Part shown: piece after piece, positions 34,334-42,666 of the stretch
How the letters are laid out: every line of letters starts with the position of its first letter
How positions within the stretch are numbered: position 1 is the first letter of the stretch
Assembly (NCBI RefSeq): GCF_000328685.1
Contig: NC_019974.1
Location: 3,463,001 to 3,527,000, forward strand
Reading direction: 5' to 3'
DNA length: 64,000 nucleotides
Source: Natronococcus occultus SP4
GTDB lineage: Archaea > Halobacteriota > Halobacteria > Halobacteriales > Natrialbaceae
Translations under genes and position numbers: made by a program
The notes under the pieces: generated by a model
What the model was told of the DNA's origin: nothing
The model's database searches: none
What the model saw: the letters and a program-made list of their open reading frames with translations, nothing else

Positions 34334-35332
34334 GTGTCCAGCAGCACTCAAACCCTGCAAGATGAACCTTGGATAGACGAGTTCTTTAATCTCGTGGCGG
34401 TCGAGACGCTTCCGCTCTTTGAATACCTCGACTTCAACTTTCTCAGTGAGTATGACGTGTTCGCCCCCTCCCGTCGGGGGCGAACACGAGATCATCACCC
34501 GCCAGAACTGTTCAAAGGCTTTCTTCACTGCTACTACAAGGGAATCTACGGGCCTCGTCCTGTGAGCTGAGAACTCCAGAATACAGCCGTCTGATTCAGC
34601 TGTGGGTTCGAGCGACTGCCGTCAAGAGACGCAGTCGATCGCTTCCTCACTGATCTTGGACTCGTCGTTGACGACGTGTTCAGCCGATCGTCGAGCAGGC
34701 CGCCACCCGCGGCCTGCTCGACTCCACGTTTCGAATCGATTCAACCGATCTCGAAACCCTCGCGTGGAACGATGACGCTTCGTGGAACTACGATCCAACG
34801 GCTGAAGAGTACTACTACGGCTTCGGCCTCACGATTGTTTCGGCAGGGCCAAAGATTCCGATTGCAGCGGAGTTTACGCAGGCGAAACAGGCCTCGAAGG
34901 AGACGGCGATGCGCGTCACCCGTGACGCGCATCGCCGTCAAACAGCCGATCTGGACGCTTGGAGACAGTGCCTACGACATCCTTGACTGGCACGACTTCC
35001 TGCTGGAAACAGGAGTCGTGCCGATCGCCCCGTACAATCCACGAAACACCACTGATCCGCTCGATATCGAATACCGCGTCGAAAACCGAATCAGCGAATT
35101 CACCGAGGATGTGACGCTCAAGCGTTCGACTGTCGCTGAGACCTACAAGCGTCGAACGCAGGTTGAACGAACGTTTGAAGCGTGTTCAGACTGCGGCCTC
35201 AGGACGCTTCGCGCCCGAGGCCGCGTCCATGCGCGGGTACAAGCGTATCTTGGACTGTGCCTCCGAGTGATCGTCGCCATCACGAACTACGAACAGGATG
35301 AAAATCCGGGTCGAACCAAGCTCGTGGCATGA
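34334..35332 (+). pseudogene. IS5-like DDE transposase, nonsense and frameshift mutations
   Basis: The ordered fragments are LQDEPWIDEFFNLVAVETLP, VFAPSRRGRTRDHHPPELFK, FLHCYYKGIYGPRPV; after two in-frame TGA codons (34568 and about 34607), SRDAVDRFLTDLGLVVDDVF; in a second frame IDSTDLETLAWNDDASWNYD (first Asp), EEYYYGFGLTIVSAGPKIPI and TAMRVTRDA; back in the first frame IAVKQPIWTLGDSAYDILDW (second Asp), RRTQVERTFEACSDCGLRTL (Glu) and RVHARVQAYLGLCLRVIVAI. The family name is tentative (IS5-type); the DDE order and spacing are clear. Two internal hairpins lie at its two frame changes (34690-34722 nearby, and 34902-34939 exactly). Confidence 0.75.
34902..34939 (+). repeat. perfect 18-bp-arm palindrome at a frameshift site
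   Basis: The arm GACGGCGATGCGCGTCAC (34902-34919) is followed by loop CC and the exact complement (34922-34939). Relatives read RVTRDALAV here (GCG CTC GCC GTC). The copy has one extra A (GCG CATC GCC GTC), which completes the palindrome and shifts the frame. Confidence 0.9.
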
Positions 35333-35386
35333 GATGAGTTGTATGACACCCTCTTCGTTACCAAGCACAGCCTAGCCTCGCCGATA

Positions 35387-35596
35387 TCATCCATTTTCAA
35401 TAGAGCACTCTGAAAGAGTGTCATGAATGTGGTAATAGTTGCTGGTCGCTTCAAGCGCGGCTTTGGACCCAGCGTACTGCTGGGCAGAGTAATCGAGATT
35501 CACGCTTTCGACGCGAACCTCTTCGACGATCTCACCGTTTTTGTTCAATACTGCGATTTGTGAGTACCGCTTGTGTATATCGATTCTAATGAACAT
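35387..35596 (-). pseudogene. IS110-family transposase remnant (N-terminus only)
   Basis: A 69-residue frame beginning MFIRIDIHKRYSQIAVLNKN, followed by GEIVEEVRVE and AQQYAGSKAALEATSNYYHI. This is the DEDD start of an IS110 transposase, related to but distinct from the copy at 33061-34081 (LGIDVHKRQPQVAVLDDEGA, AGSQAAIEAGSNYF). The remaining 250 or so residues are absent. It lies between the IS5-like pseudogene and an IS630 element, so it was cut by later insertions or deletions. Confidence 0.75.
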
Positions 35597-35650
35597 TGGA
35601 CTCACCTTGGAACGCCGGTGCGTGAAACAGAGATTCACCTATACAGGCTT

Positions 35651-36833
35651 TCCCGACTGCCGCTTTAGTGCCTAGCGTAACTTCTGAAGGTATCCACCAA
35701 GGTGCTCGTCGATCCACGAGACTGCGAAACTCAGTTGAGTCGTAAGTTGCTTAAAGAGCTCAGTGAGGAGAGCGCGGTATTCTGCCGCGCTCTCCACGAT
35801 CAACGGCGATGCTTCCCATTTGAGGCTCTTCCAGACCTGTTCGATTGGGTTGAGATCAGGCGAGCCAACTGGGAGAAACACGAGATCAATGCCCAGTTGG
35901 TGGGCTCGCCTACGCGTGTACTCACACACGTGCGACGAGAAGTTGTCCAAGACGAGCAGAATCCGCTGGCCCGGATTCTGCTCGCGGATCCCTTCGAAAC
36001 AGCCACAGATCCGTTCTTTCTCTTGATTAGCCGGAAACTGAATGACACTCTCACCGGAGAGTGCGTAGAACCCGACCGCTGGTTCGTCTAACTTCACCAG
36101 CGGTCGGGTGATATATGGGTCATCCACGGTGTAGAGCCGCTGAGAGTTGTCCCACGGTTGGAGATGCGACGTGTCGAGAAATCCAAGGATAGTTCCGCCA
36201 TCCGTACGGATTTCCTTGTCAACAACCCACCCTTCTTCCTCATCTCCCTCGCGTTGGTTGTGCGGCTCATCAGTCCCCTCATCGAACGCGTCGGCGACGC
36301 GTTCGTCGAGAATCTCTTCGGCGTTCTCCGGGCGTGATGGATGCTTCGTCCGTGGAATTGCGTAGGAAAGACCGAGATCTTCGAGGAATGTACTCAGGTA
36401 GACCGGATGAAATTCTACGTCGAATTCTTCGTTGATGAGATGCTGAATTTCCTGTTTCTTCCACGGCTGTCCGTCACGAAGTAGTTCCAAGAGGAGTTCT
36501 CGTTGGTCCTCGCCGAGCTTCGGGGGCCTGCCGCCCCCGAAGTTCGGCATCAGCAGTCCAAGACCGCCTTTATTCCATCGTCGAGCCCAGCGCGTTCCTG
36601 TCGCGGAGGACCTGCCGACGTCATCGGCAGCGTCCTCCAGTGTTGCTCCCTTGTAGACTCGTTTGATGAAGATCAGCCGCTCAGTGAGTTTCTCATCAGT
36701 AGATTCCGCAAGAAGTCGGTCGAGATCGTCCTCACTGAGGTGACGGACGATCTCTTTGCGGCGATCTCCAGACATACTCTCATATCAGATGTTACCTTCA
36801 TAACTTCCCCTGACCACTATGGCGGCAGTCGGG
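35651..36833 (-). mobile_element. IS630-family insertion sequence
   Basis: About 1.2 kb bounded by a perfect 12-bp inverted repeat (CCCGACTGCCGC at 35651-35662, complement at 36822-36833), with weaker matching outside it (ACAG motifs), so the true ends are a few bases further out. IS630 elements insert at TA; the left flank has TATA at 35639-35642 but no TA is evident at the right end, so the duplication is not confirmed. It is the only intact element in this cluster. Confidence 0.75.
35672..36775 (-). CDS. IS630-family transposase
   Basis: A 367-residue transposase. The N-terminal HTH pair (RLIFIKRVYKGATLEDAADD, TGTRWARRWNKGGLGLLMPN, then RELLLELLRDGQPWKKQEIQ, HLINEEFDVEFHPVYLSTFL) is followed by the DDE domain: first Asp in ILGFLDTSHLQ, second in ILLVLDNFSSH, and Glu in SPDLNPIEQVWKSLKWEA. 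All are present. Three long hairpin-forming inverted repeats occur inside the gene (35767-35795, 36070-36109, 36525-36549) without disrupting it. It is presumably active or recently so. Confidence 0.9.
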   Translation of the reverse strand: MSGDRRKEIVRHLSEDDLDRLLAESTDEKLTERLIFIKRVYKGATLEDAADDVGRSSATGTRWARRWNKGGLGLLMPNFGGGRPPKLGEDQRELLLELLRDGQPWKKQEIQHLINEEFDVEFHPVYLSTFLEDLGLSYAIPRTKHPSRPENAEEILDERVADAFDEGTDEPHNQREGDEEEGWVVDKEIRTDGGTILGFLDTSHLQPWDNSQRLYTVDDPYITRPLVKLDEPAVGFYALSGESVIQFPANQEKERICGCFEGIREQNPGQRILLVLDNFSSHVCEYTRRRAHQLGIDLVFLPVGSPDLNPIEQVWKSLKWEASPLIVESAAEYRALLTELFKQLTTQLSFAVSWIDEHLGGYLQKLR

Positions 36834-37020
36834 CTGTGACGTCCAGGACTCGGCTTCCTACGCACTCAGACCAGTCAGCACGTGCTCTCGGGCACGGAAT
36901 AGAGCTCGGTCTCTTGGGTCCCATACTTGTTTCACGCTCTCATGGGATAGCAGAATTTCCATCAAGTCAGCAGAAGTCTCGTAGTAACATGGATGGGTGG
37001 ATTATGGGATCGGTATCGAG

Positions 37021-38007
37021 TCACAACGGGGAGGTAGGATCTTCGCCTGGGTCGTGCCCTCGTATCCGCTTCAGCTCCCTGAAACCACGCCTCCCGAGTC
37101 GAACTCCTGGACTCCCGAGCAAGGAGAACAGGGCCAGCCCACCGAGTTTCAGCCGGTCGTTCGGCGAGTAGTACGCTGCCCGGAGAAAGGAGAGTGGCGC
37201 CTTCGGCGACCACACGCGTTCTTCGAGCTCTCGTGAACCCTGAAGCCAGTGGGTGTGCTCGAGCACCGTCCGGCGGAGTACGGGTGGATACTGGTCGTAC
37301 ACCTCAGCGTACTGGTTGATCACCCGAAATCTGCCTTCGACGTTCTGCAAGGACGCACCGAGAGAGTCGTCGGAATCCATCCGTCGTTCGACGAGAGGTT
37401 CGTCGACGTAGTCGAACTCCGTGCGAAGGGCGAGCTCGATTTTCATTCCCAGATCGTCCGCCGCGTGACAGTTGCGGAGCGGCATGATTCGATCGAGCAC
37501 CTGTCGATCGATCAGCATCGTACAGGTGTAGCAGGCGTCGGGAAACCCTTTGTCGATCCGTAGCATCTCATCGAGGACGGAACCGTGGGTCCCCGGCTCC
37601 GGAAGCACGACCTCGCCTTTTTCGTGGGGCCAGGAGCCCCGGTAGTGAGGCCGATAGCCGGAATAGACGACGCCGACGGATTCCGAAAACATGGGGAGCT
37701 GTTTGGCTATCTTCTCCGGATGGAGCAGGTCGTCGTCGTCGAGAAATTGAATATACAAGCCGTCGGCGTGCGTTACACCGACGTTGCGTGCGGCATGTGC
37801 ATCAGAACGTCCCGCGAGCGGGACGTACGAAACCGCCGGATACTGTTCGACGAGGGTGCGCGCGTGTCCATCCCCCGAGCCGTCGACGACGATGACTTCT
37901 ATCGATTCGTGGGTCTGCTTGAGGGCGCTCTCGATGGCGTCTTCGAGGAGGTCGTTCCGATAATAGGTCGTGATAACGATCGAGACGTCGGCCCCGCCGC
38001 CTGTCAT
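37021..38007 (-). CDS. family 2 glycosyltransferase
   Basis: A 328-residue GT-A enzyme. VSIVITTYYRNDLLEDAIES, IEVIVVDGSGDGHARTLVEQ, RSDAHAARNVGVTHADG, and the DxD-like LYIQFLDDDDLLHPEKIAKQ are complete. The acceptor region has GFPDACYTCTMLIDRQVLDR and CHAADDLGMKIELAL. The C-terminal region is helical and basic but lacks a transmembrane segment. It resembles enzymes that build N-glycans or capsules. It is separated from the main locus by the IS cluster and is divergent from the uppP-like gene, so it may have its own promoter. Confidence 0.9.
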   Translation of the reverse strand: MTGGGADVSIVITTYYRNDLLEDAIESALKQTHESIEVIVVDGSGDGHARTLVEQYPAVSYVPLAGRSDAHAARNVGVTHADGLYIQFLDDDDLLHPEKIAKQLPMFSESVGVVYSGYRPHYRGSWPHEKGEVVLPEPGTHGSVLDEMLRIDKGFPDACYTCTMLIDRQVLDRIMPLRNCHAADDLGMKIELALRTEFDYVDEPLVERRMDSDDSLGASLQNVEGRFRVINQYAEVYDQYPPVLRRTVLEHTHWLQGSRELEERVWSPKAPLSFLRAAYYSPNDRLKLGGLALFSLLGSPGVRLGRRGFRELKRIRGHDPGEDPTSPL

Positions 38008-38107
38008 GCTAAAAGTAGTACCCCGTGATGGGCCTTATAGCCCAGGGGGAGAGCGGCCTGAGTAACTGAAAATTGACCTACCGATTTATTCGCAACACCC
38101 TCGTCTA

Positions 38108-38941
38108 GTGTTCTCGATGTCGCTCTCCAATCTCGTTATCGCCCTTCTCGCTGGGATCGTACAGGGGGTCGTCGAATGGCTTCCCGTCTCGAGTCAGGGA
38201 AACCTCTCGCTCTTTCTGACGATAGTCGGGATGAGCCCCGACGTCGCCCTCCAGCTCGCGCTCTTCTTACAACTCGGGACGACCGTCTCCTCCGCTCTCT
38301 ATTACCGGGAGGACATCGCTGAGGCCTTCAATGCGACCCCAACGTGGCGACCGCGAACGGCGTTCGACGGTCCGAACGCCGTCACTTCGTTCGTAGTCGT
38401 CGCCTGTTTTGCGACGGGGCTCGTCGGGATACCGCTGTATCTCACGGCCGTAGACGTCGCGAGCGAACTCTCCGGTGGCCTCTTTATCGCTCTCATCGGC
38501 GTCTTGCTGATCCTGACGGGAGTTCTCCAGCTCACGTCCCAATCCGTCGATTTCGCGACGAAGTCGCATCCGACATTCGGTGACGCCATCATCGTGGGTG
38601 CGCTGCAGGGTCTCGCAATTCTCCCCGGCGTCTCCCGCTCCGGCGTGACGACGAGCAGGCTCATTTTTCGGTCTCACGACGCGCCATCGGCGTTCAGACT
38701 CTCGTTCTTGCTCTCGATCCCTGCAGGGATCGGTGCGGGGATACTGACGGTGTTCGCCGCGGGTGGGTTACCGGGTATCTCGTTCGTCGCTGCCGTCATC
38801 GCGCTGTTTGCGAGCGCGGTCGTCGGCTACGCGACAATCGGTGCGCTCATGCGGATCGTCGAGTCAGTTCCGTTTTGGGCGGTCTGTTTCGGTCTCGGTG
38901 GGCTCGCTATTCTCGGTGGTGGACTCGTTTCAGCAATATGA
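38108..38941 (+). CDS. uppP: undecaprenyl-diphosphate phosphatase-like (UppP/BacA)
   Basis: A 277-residue polytopic membrane enzyme with eight or so helices. The two BacA signatures are present: GIVQGVVEWLPVSSQGNLSL (residues about 17-36; the usual E(G)xxE is QGVVEW) and LPGVSRSGVTTSRLI (about 176-190). It should remove a phosphate from a polyprenyl diphosphate to recycle the lipid carrier. In archaea the carrier is dolichol-like, so the substrate is inferred. Position beside the sugar transferase and glycosyltransferases fits carrier recycling in glycan assembly. GTG 38108 or ATG 38117 could be the start; both give the same core. Confidence 0.85.
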   Translation: MFSMSLSNLVIALLAGIVQGVVEWLPVSSQGNLSLFLTIVGMSPDVALQLALFLQLGTTVSSALYYREDIAEAFNATPTWRPRTAFDGPNAVTSFVVVACFATGLVGIPLYLTAVDVASELSGGLFIALIGVLLILTGVLQLTSQSVDFATKSHPTFGDAIIVGALQGLAILPGVSRSGVTTSRLIFRSHDAPSAFRLSFLLSIPAGIGAGILTVFAAGGLPGISFVAAVIALFASAVVGYATIGALMRIVESVPFWAVCFGLGGLAILGGGLVSAI

Positions 38942-38966
38942 TTGGAATCGGGCCCCGGGGCAACGT

Positions 38967-40040
38967 TCAAGCACTCCCCTCCTCCGATCCTTCGTCCGTG
39001 GACGTTTCGACTGCATCGTGTTTCGACGCTGCTCGATTCCGTAACAGGGAGAGCGCGTCGAATAGCACGCTTTTGAGTTCCATTCTAACGAGCCACACGT
39101 CGAGGAGGAACGATTGCCGTTCGATGTACTGGAGGTCGTAGTGTAACTTGGCTTCGGCGTCCGTGCTGTCGACGCCGTTAATCTGTGCGAGTCCCGTCAG
39201 TCCGGGTTTCACGAACCACCGTTGTTGCCACTCCTCAACTTCGCGCTCGAGCAGCCGTTCCTCCTCGATCCAGGCCGCTCGCGGACCGACGGCGCTCATC
39301 TCCCCCCGGAAGATCGACCACAATTGCGGGATTTCGTCCATGTGGGATTTCCGAAGCAAGCGGCCGGTCGACGTAATTCGGTCGTTCTCTTCGTCAGTTT
39401 CCGGTTTTGCATCCTCACTGCCGAGAAACATCGTACGAAATTTGGGCAGTTGAAACGTGGTTCCGAGTAAGCCGGTTCGTCGCTGCGTGTATAGCACGGG
39501 TCCCGAGTTCTCCATCTTAATCCCGAGGATGATGATCGCAATAAGAGGCGCCAGCGTGACCAGCCCGACTGTCGCGAACACGACATCGAACGCCCGTTTC
39601 AGTGCCCATTGTTGCCACGTGAACGGGTCGAAGTTAACAGCGGCCCACTTTCTATGCGTATGCGAAGAGATGACTTTTGAGGCGTGGTCAGGATGAACGA
39701 CGGCTTCAATGTTACGTCGCCGACACGCCCGTAGCGTTCCGAAAAACCGATGGCGATCAGCGTCCCGAAACGCGAGGACGACACAACCGACGTTTCGGTC
39801 GACGAGCACGCGTTCGAACTCCTCGAGTTCGCGGACTCGCCCCCCGACAGGGCCATCGGTCTGTTCCACCTCGGGGTTACCAGTCTGCTCCATCTGGAGG
39901 ACGACGCCGCCGTTCGTTCGAATTTCACGCGCGTTCCCAAATTCGTCCAATGCGTCTTCGAGCCGGTCCTGATCGTCACCGACGATGGCGACGGGCTCCT
40001 GTCCCGACAAATCGTATACGTTCCACTGACGCATCTCCAT
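38967..40040 (-). CDS. polyprenyl-phosphate sugar-1-phosphate transferase (WbaP/PglC type)
   Basis: A 357-residue enzyme. The C-terminal 200 residues form the bacterial-sugar-transferase domain: a re-entrant helix (KRAFDVVFATVGLVTLAPLI), LYTQRRTGLLGTTFQLPKFR, the catalytic Asp-Glu in KSHMDEIPQLWSIFRGEMSA, VGPRA and KPGLTGLAQING. It would transfer a sugar phosphate to the polyprenyl carrier and start a glycan chain. The first 150 residues are soluble (VAIVGDDQDRLEDALDEFGN, a CoA-binding-like fold), and the usual N-terminal membrane helices of this family are missing. ATG 40040 is preferred; an upstream frame extends to 40115 with basic, non-halophilic sequence. It is convergent with uppP. Confidence 0.85.
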   Translation of the reverse strand: MEMRQWNVYDLSGQEPVAIVGDDQDRLEDALDEFGNAREIRTNGGVVLQMEQTGNPEVEQTDGPVGGRVRELEEFERVLVDRNVGCVVLAFRDADRHRFFGTLRACRRRNIEAVVHPDHASKVISSHTHRKWAAVNFDPFTWQQWALKRAFDVVFATVGLVTLAPLIAIIILGIKMENSGPVLYTQRRTGLLGTTFQLPKFRTMFLGSEDAKPETDEENDRITSTGRLLRKSHMDEIPQLWSIFRGEMSAVGPRAAWIEEERLLEREVEEWQQRWFVKPGLTGLAQINGVDSTDAEAKLHYDLQYIERQSFLLDVWLVRMELKSVLFDALSLLRNRAASKHDAVETSTDEGSEEGSA

Positions 40041-40351
40041 TACGGTACACCTCCGGAAATGGGCGAACGGGGCGGTACTGCGGTCGAGAGGGATGTGGAG
40101 TGGAGTTTTTGGCACGTCTGGGTCGGCTCATGCTTTTCATCAGTAGTGATTCTCCGCTCTCTCCCCGTAGCTCCGTACAGCGTGACAATCACGAATAACG
40201 ATGCACTGCGCCAGTACTCCTGTGATAGTGACGATGACATGGCTATCGCTCCCCTTTCTCCTTACCGATACTCGGGAGAATCGGCTCGGAGAACTTGTGT
40301 GCGTCCTGGATCGGCCTCGGCGTATTAAGAGTAGAAGTCGTTACATCGGGT
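40041..40351. other. intergenic, no supported gene
   Basis: About 310 bp between the sugar-transferase start and the next IS remnant. It presumably contains the minus-strand promoter of the sugar transferase; no clear TATA or gene is seen. Confidence 0.35.
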
Positions 40352-41203
40352 ACTGTCTAGTTGAGCTAGTTTGAGGAACGAGCAGGTGTCACCGTCTAGT
40401 TTAGCACTTCCACTGGCGTCTGTCCATTGAATGATTAATGCGGCGCTGTGTGTTATAGTAGTGTACAAACTGTTCAAGGAATTCTCTGACGCTTGATCGA
40501 CTGTCGACCCATGAGTTATGAAAGCGGTCAACGCGCATCTTGAGGGTGTGAAACCACTTTTCGGTACGGTTTCGGTCGACATAGTCGAGCTGACCGCTCA
40601 ATCCTAATCGGGAATGGGCAGTCAGATATCCATAGCTATCGACGAGAAGCACTGTGTCGTCAAGATCGTCTTTCTCGGTCAATCGATGCAGGAACGCAGC
40701 GGCTGGATCGGTGCCTCGCCGTCCGAACACTGCGACATCAAGGATTAGCCGTGAGTCTAGGTCTATTGCAGCGCATACCCAAGGCCAGCTACCGTTAATC
40801 TTGATAGCGGTCTCATCAATCGCGACTGCGACGGCTTCGCCGTCGATGGGTCTAGTACGCTGTCAGTCAGCTGATGTTCCCAGTGCCAGATCGATTGGTG
40901 AGTGCGCTCTACGCCAACCAAGCGAAGAATTGCTTGTGTCTCTCGAAGGGAACAACCGGTCGCGTGGAGGCGGACGCCCTGACGGATGTCGCCGTTCGCT
41001 CACGCTCCCAAACTTCATCAGACTCCGCCGCGTAGCTCTCGCTGAGCAGGTCTGCGAGCATTCTAGCCAATTCACTCAGCAACCTGCTCACTTCTCAAAC
41101 TGGCTCAACTAGTGTTGCTTCAACCGTTAGCTGATGAGCCAAAACCGGCAAGCGAGACCAGTCTTTCACTCATCGGTTGAGCCTTGAAGCAACACTAGAC
41201 AGT
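40352..41203 (-). pseudogene. dead IS6-family element (transposase frameshifted)
   Basis: Read on the minus strand, three frames give an IS6-type transposase: ESYAAESDEVWERERTATSV, then QGVRLHATGCSLRETQAILR, VERTHQSIWHWEHQLTDSV, then AVAIDETAIKINGSWPWVCA (first Asp), AAIDLDSRLILDVAVFGRRG, DTVLLVDSYGYLTAHSRLGL (second Asp) and LDYVDRNRTEKWFHTLKMRV (Glu). Frame changes occur at about 40975 and 40830. Terminal repeats ACTGTCTAGT (40352-40361) and its complement (41194-41203) bound an 852-bp element. It is distinct from the two intact IS6 elements. CATCGG occurs just outside both ends, a possible partial target duplication. Confidence 0.75.
41109..41198. repeat. 15-bp inverted repeats flanking about 60 bp
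   Basis: CTAGTGTTGCTTCAA (41109-41123) and its exact complement (41184-41198) face each other inside the right end of the IS6-like remnant. It could be a small non-autonomous element, or two abutting element ends. Confidence 0.7.
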
Positions 41204-41324
41204 GCCATCGGCACCAATGTGACCGTTGTCGGGTGTATTACGGGGACCGGCTCGACGATCGAGCGACTCGTCCTGTTCACTTCCGCGCTCTTGCACACTC
41301 GAGTCGGGGGACTTCTCACTGTAG

Positions 41325-41887
41325 CTATTCGGGCGGGTCATTGATCATCACGATAGCTTCGCCGTCAACGAGTGTTGTTGTCCGATCTTCGGCATCGATT
41401 GTCGTCGAGAGACGGTACTGCTCGTCAGCTATGATTTCTCGAACTTCGACTGTTCCGCTCACACGATCCCCGATTCGCACCGGGTCACGGAATTTCAGAT
41501 TTTGTGAGAGATAGACCGTCAAACCAGGGAGGCGGGCAAGTGCGGCGCTGATAAGCCCGGCAACGAGAGTTCTGTGAACGATCCGTCCGTCGAACCGTGT
41601 CTCGGTGGCGTACTCGTCGTCGAGATGCAGGCGGTTAGTATCGCCCGTTACTTGGACGAACGTCTGGACGTCTTTTTCGTCAAGGACTTTCGAAAAGGTG
41701 CCGTATCGCCGACCACGATTTCCTCGGGTTCCTCGACGGATCGTTCGAACGTCCAATCGTACTGTTCAAAGCCGATGGAGTCGATATCCGCCGGTTGATT
41801 CTCTCGGATCGAACTGTTGAGTAGTGATGATATAAGTGCTTTATTTCCACGGAGCTCTTTATCACCGATGTTCCCACTCTTGTCCAT
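41325..41887 (-). pseudogene. MaoC-like hydratase with one frameshift
   Basis: From ATG 41887 the first frame encodes MDKSGNIGDKELRGNKALIS, FERSVEEPEEIVVGDT. After a single-base loss near 41697 the second frame encodes FSKVLDEKDVQTFVQVTGDT, NRLHLDDEYATETRFDGRIV, HRTLVAGLISAALARLPGLT and LSQNLKFRDPVRIGDRVSGT. The hot-dog fold and the catalytic Asp/His region (GDTNRLHLDDEYA, GRIVHRTL) are intact apart from the shift. MaoC-like proteins hydrate enoyl-CoA or an enoyl thioester. The gene is broken as sequenced; a sequencing error is possible because only one base is affected. It sits among IS and epimerase remnants. Confidence 0.75.
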
Positions 41888-42096
41888 GTGTTCGTGGACA
41901 TACGTTTTCGTAAGTAGCGTTCAATCTTGTTTCTTGTTGCTTTGAAGAACTTAATGAAGAAGGCAACTAGTCATTAGTGAGCAGATTAGGCAGTAAGGGC
42001 GGTAAAAAGGAGGTCCGCCTGGCGAAATGGCTCATCGCACCGGAAAAGTTTATCATACAACCGTTCCGTATCGTGTTGTTGTGTTGTGTGGTCTCA

Positions 42097-42243
42097 ATGT
42101 TCATAGTAAAATGCAGCACCTGCCAGGAGGCGAGTTCTTTCGGAGACTATACTGAAGCCAATGGCTGGCGGCGTAAGCATACTACTGATGGGCACCTTGT
42201 CGAAATAATCTACAAGTCCGACAGGGTGTACGTCAAACGCTGA
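42097..42243 (+). CDS. possible CxxC microprotein
   Basis: A 48-residue frame, MFIVKCSTCQEASSFGDYTE followed by ANGWRRKHTTDGHLVEIIYK. One CxxC is present. The pattern (CxxC, about 8 residues, YxEANGWxR, hydrophobic IVEIIY) resembles haloarchaeal small zinc-finger proteins but a second cysteine pair is missing, so it may be a degenerate copy. There is no clear promoter. I cannot exclude chance coding. Confidence 0.3.
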   Translation: MFIVKCSTCQEASSFGDYTEANGWRRKHTTDGHLVEIIYKSDRVYVKR

Positions 42244-42329
42244 CTCCTTCGACACCGGCGCACCGTGGTATGTGGTCGTTTTCAGTAGCTTTACCATATG
42301 GTATTACCAAAGGTTACTCCTCGCTCGTT

Positions 42330-42666
42330 TCAGTGCTCTGGCAACCCCTCGAGGAGTTCCCGGGTAGCTGTCCGGACGGCTGCGTCGATTTCCGTCGTTG
42401 GCTCCCAATTGAATGCAGAGAGCTTCTCGATCGAGACCCACATTTTTGACACGTCGTCAGTCCAGCCCCGATCGCCGCCCGTATACTCGTATTCCGGATC
42501 TAAGCCCATTTCTTCGGCGACGATATCCGCGATCTGGGTCACAGAGGTTGTCGTTCGTGTACCGAGGTTGACGGAGATCGTGGGCTCGCTCGCTGGACGT
42601 GTAGTCCTGCATCAATGCAATCATCAATATGCATGAAAGACTTCGCTTGACGGCCGTTTCCGAAGA
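42330..42666 (-). pseudogene. 3' remnant of an SDR epimerase
   Basis: Two frames on the minus strand encode the C-terminal third of a nucleotide-sugar epimerase: GNGRQAKSFMHIDDCIDA (the GDGxQxRxFxHVDDxxDA motif), then EPTISVNLGTRTTTSVTQIA, EEMGLDPEYEYTGGDRGWTD and FNWEPTTEIDAAVRTATREL. About ten residues are missing between the blocks, with a frame change near 42600. The N-terminal two thirds, including the NAD-binding and YxxxK motifs, are gone; in their place is the two-HTH gene described next. It cannot be functional. Confidence 0.85.
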
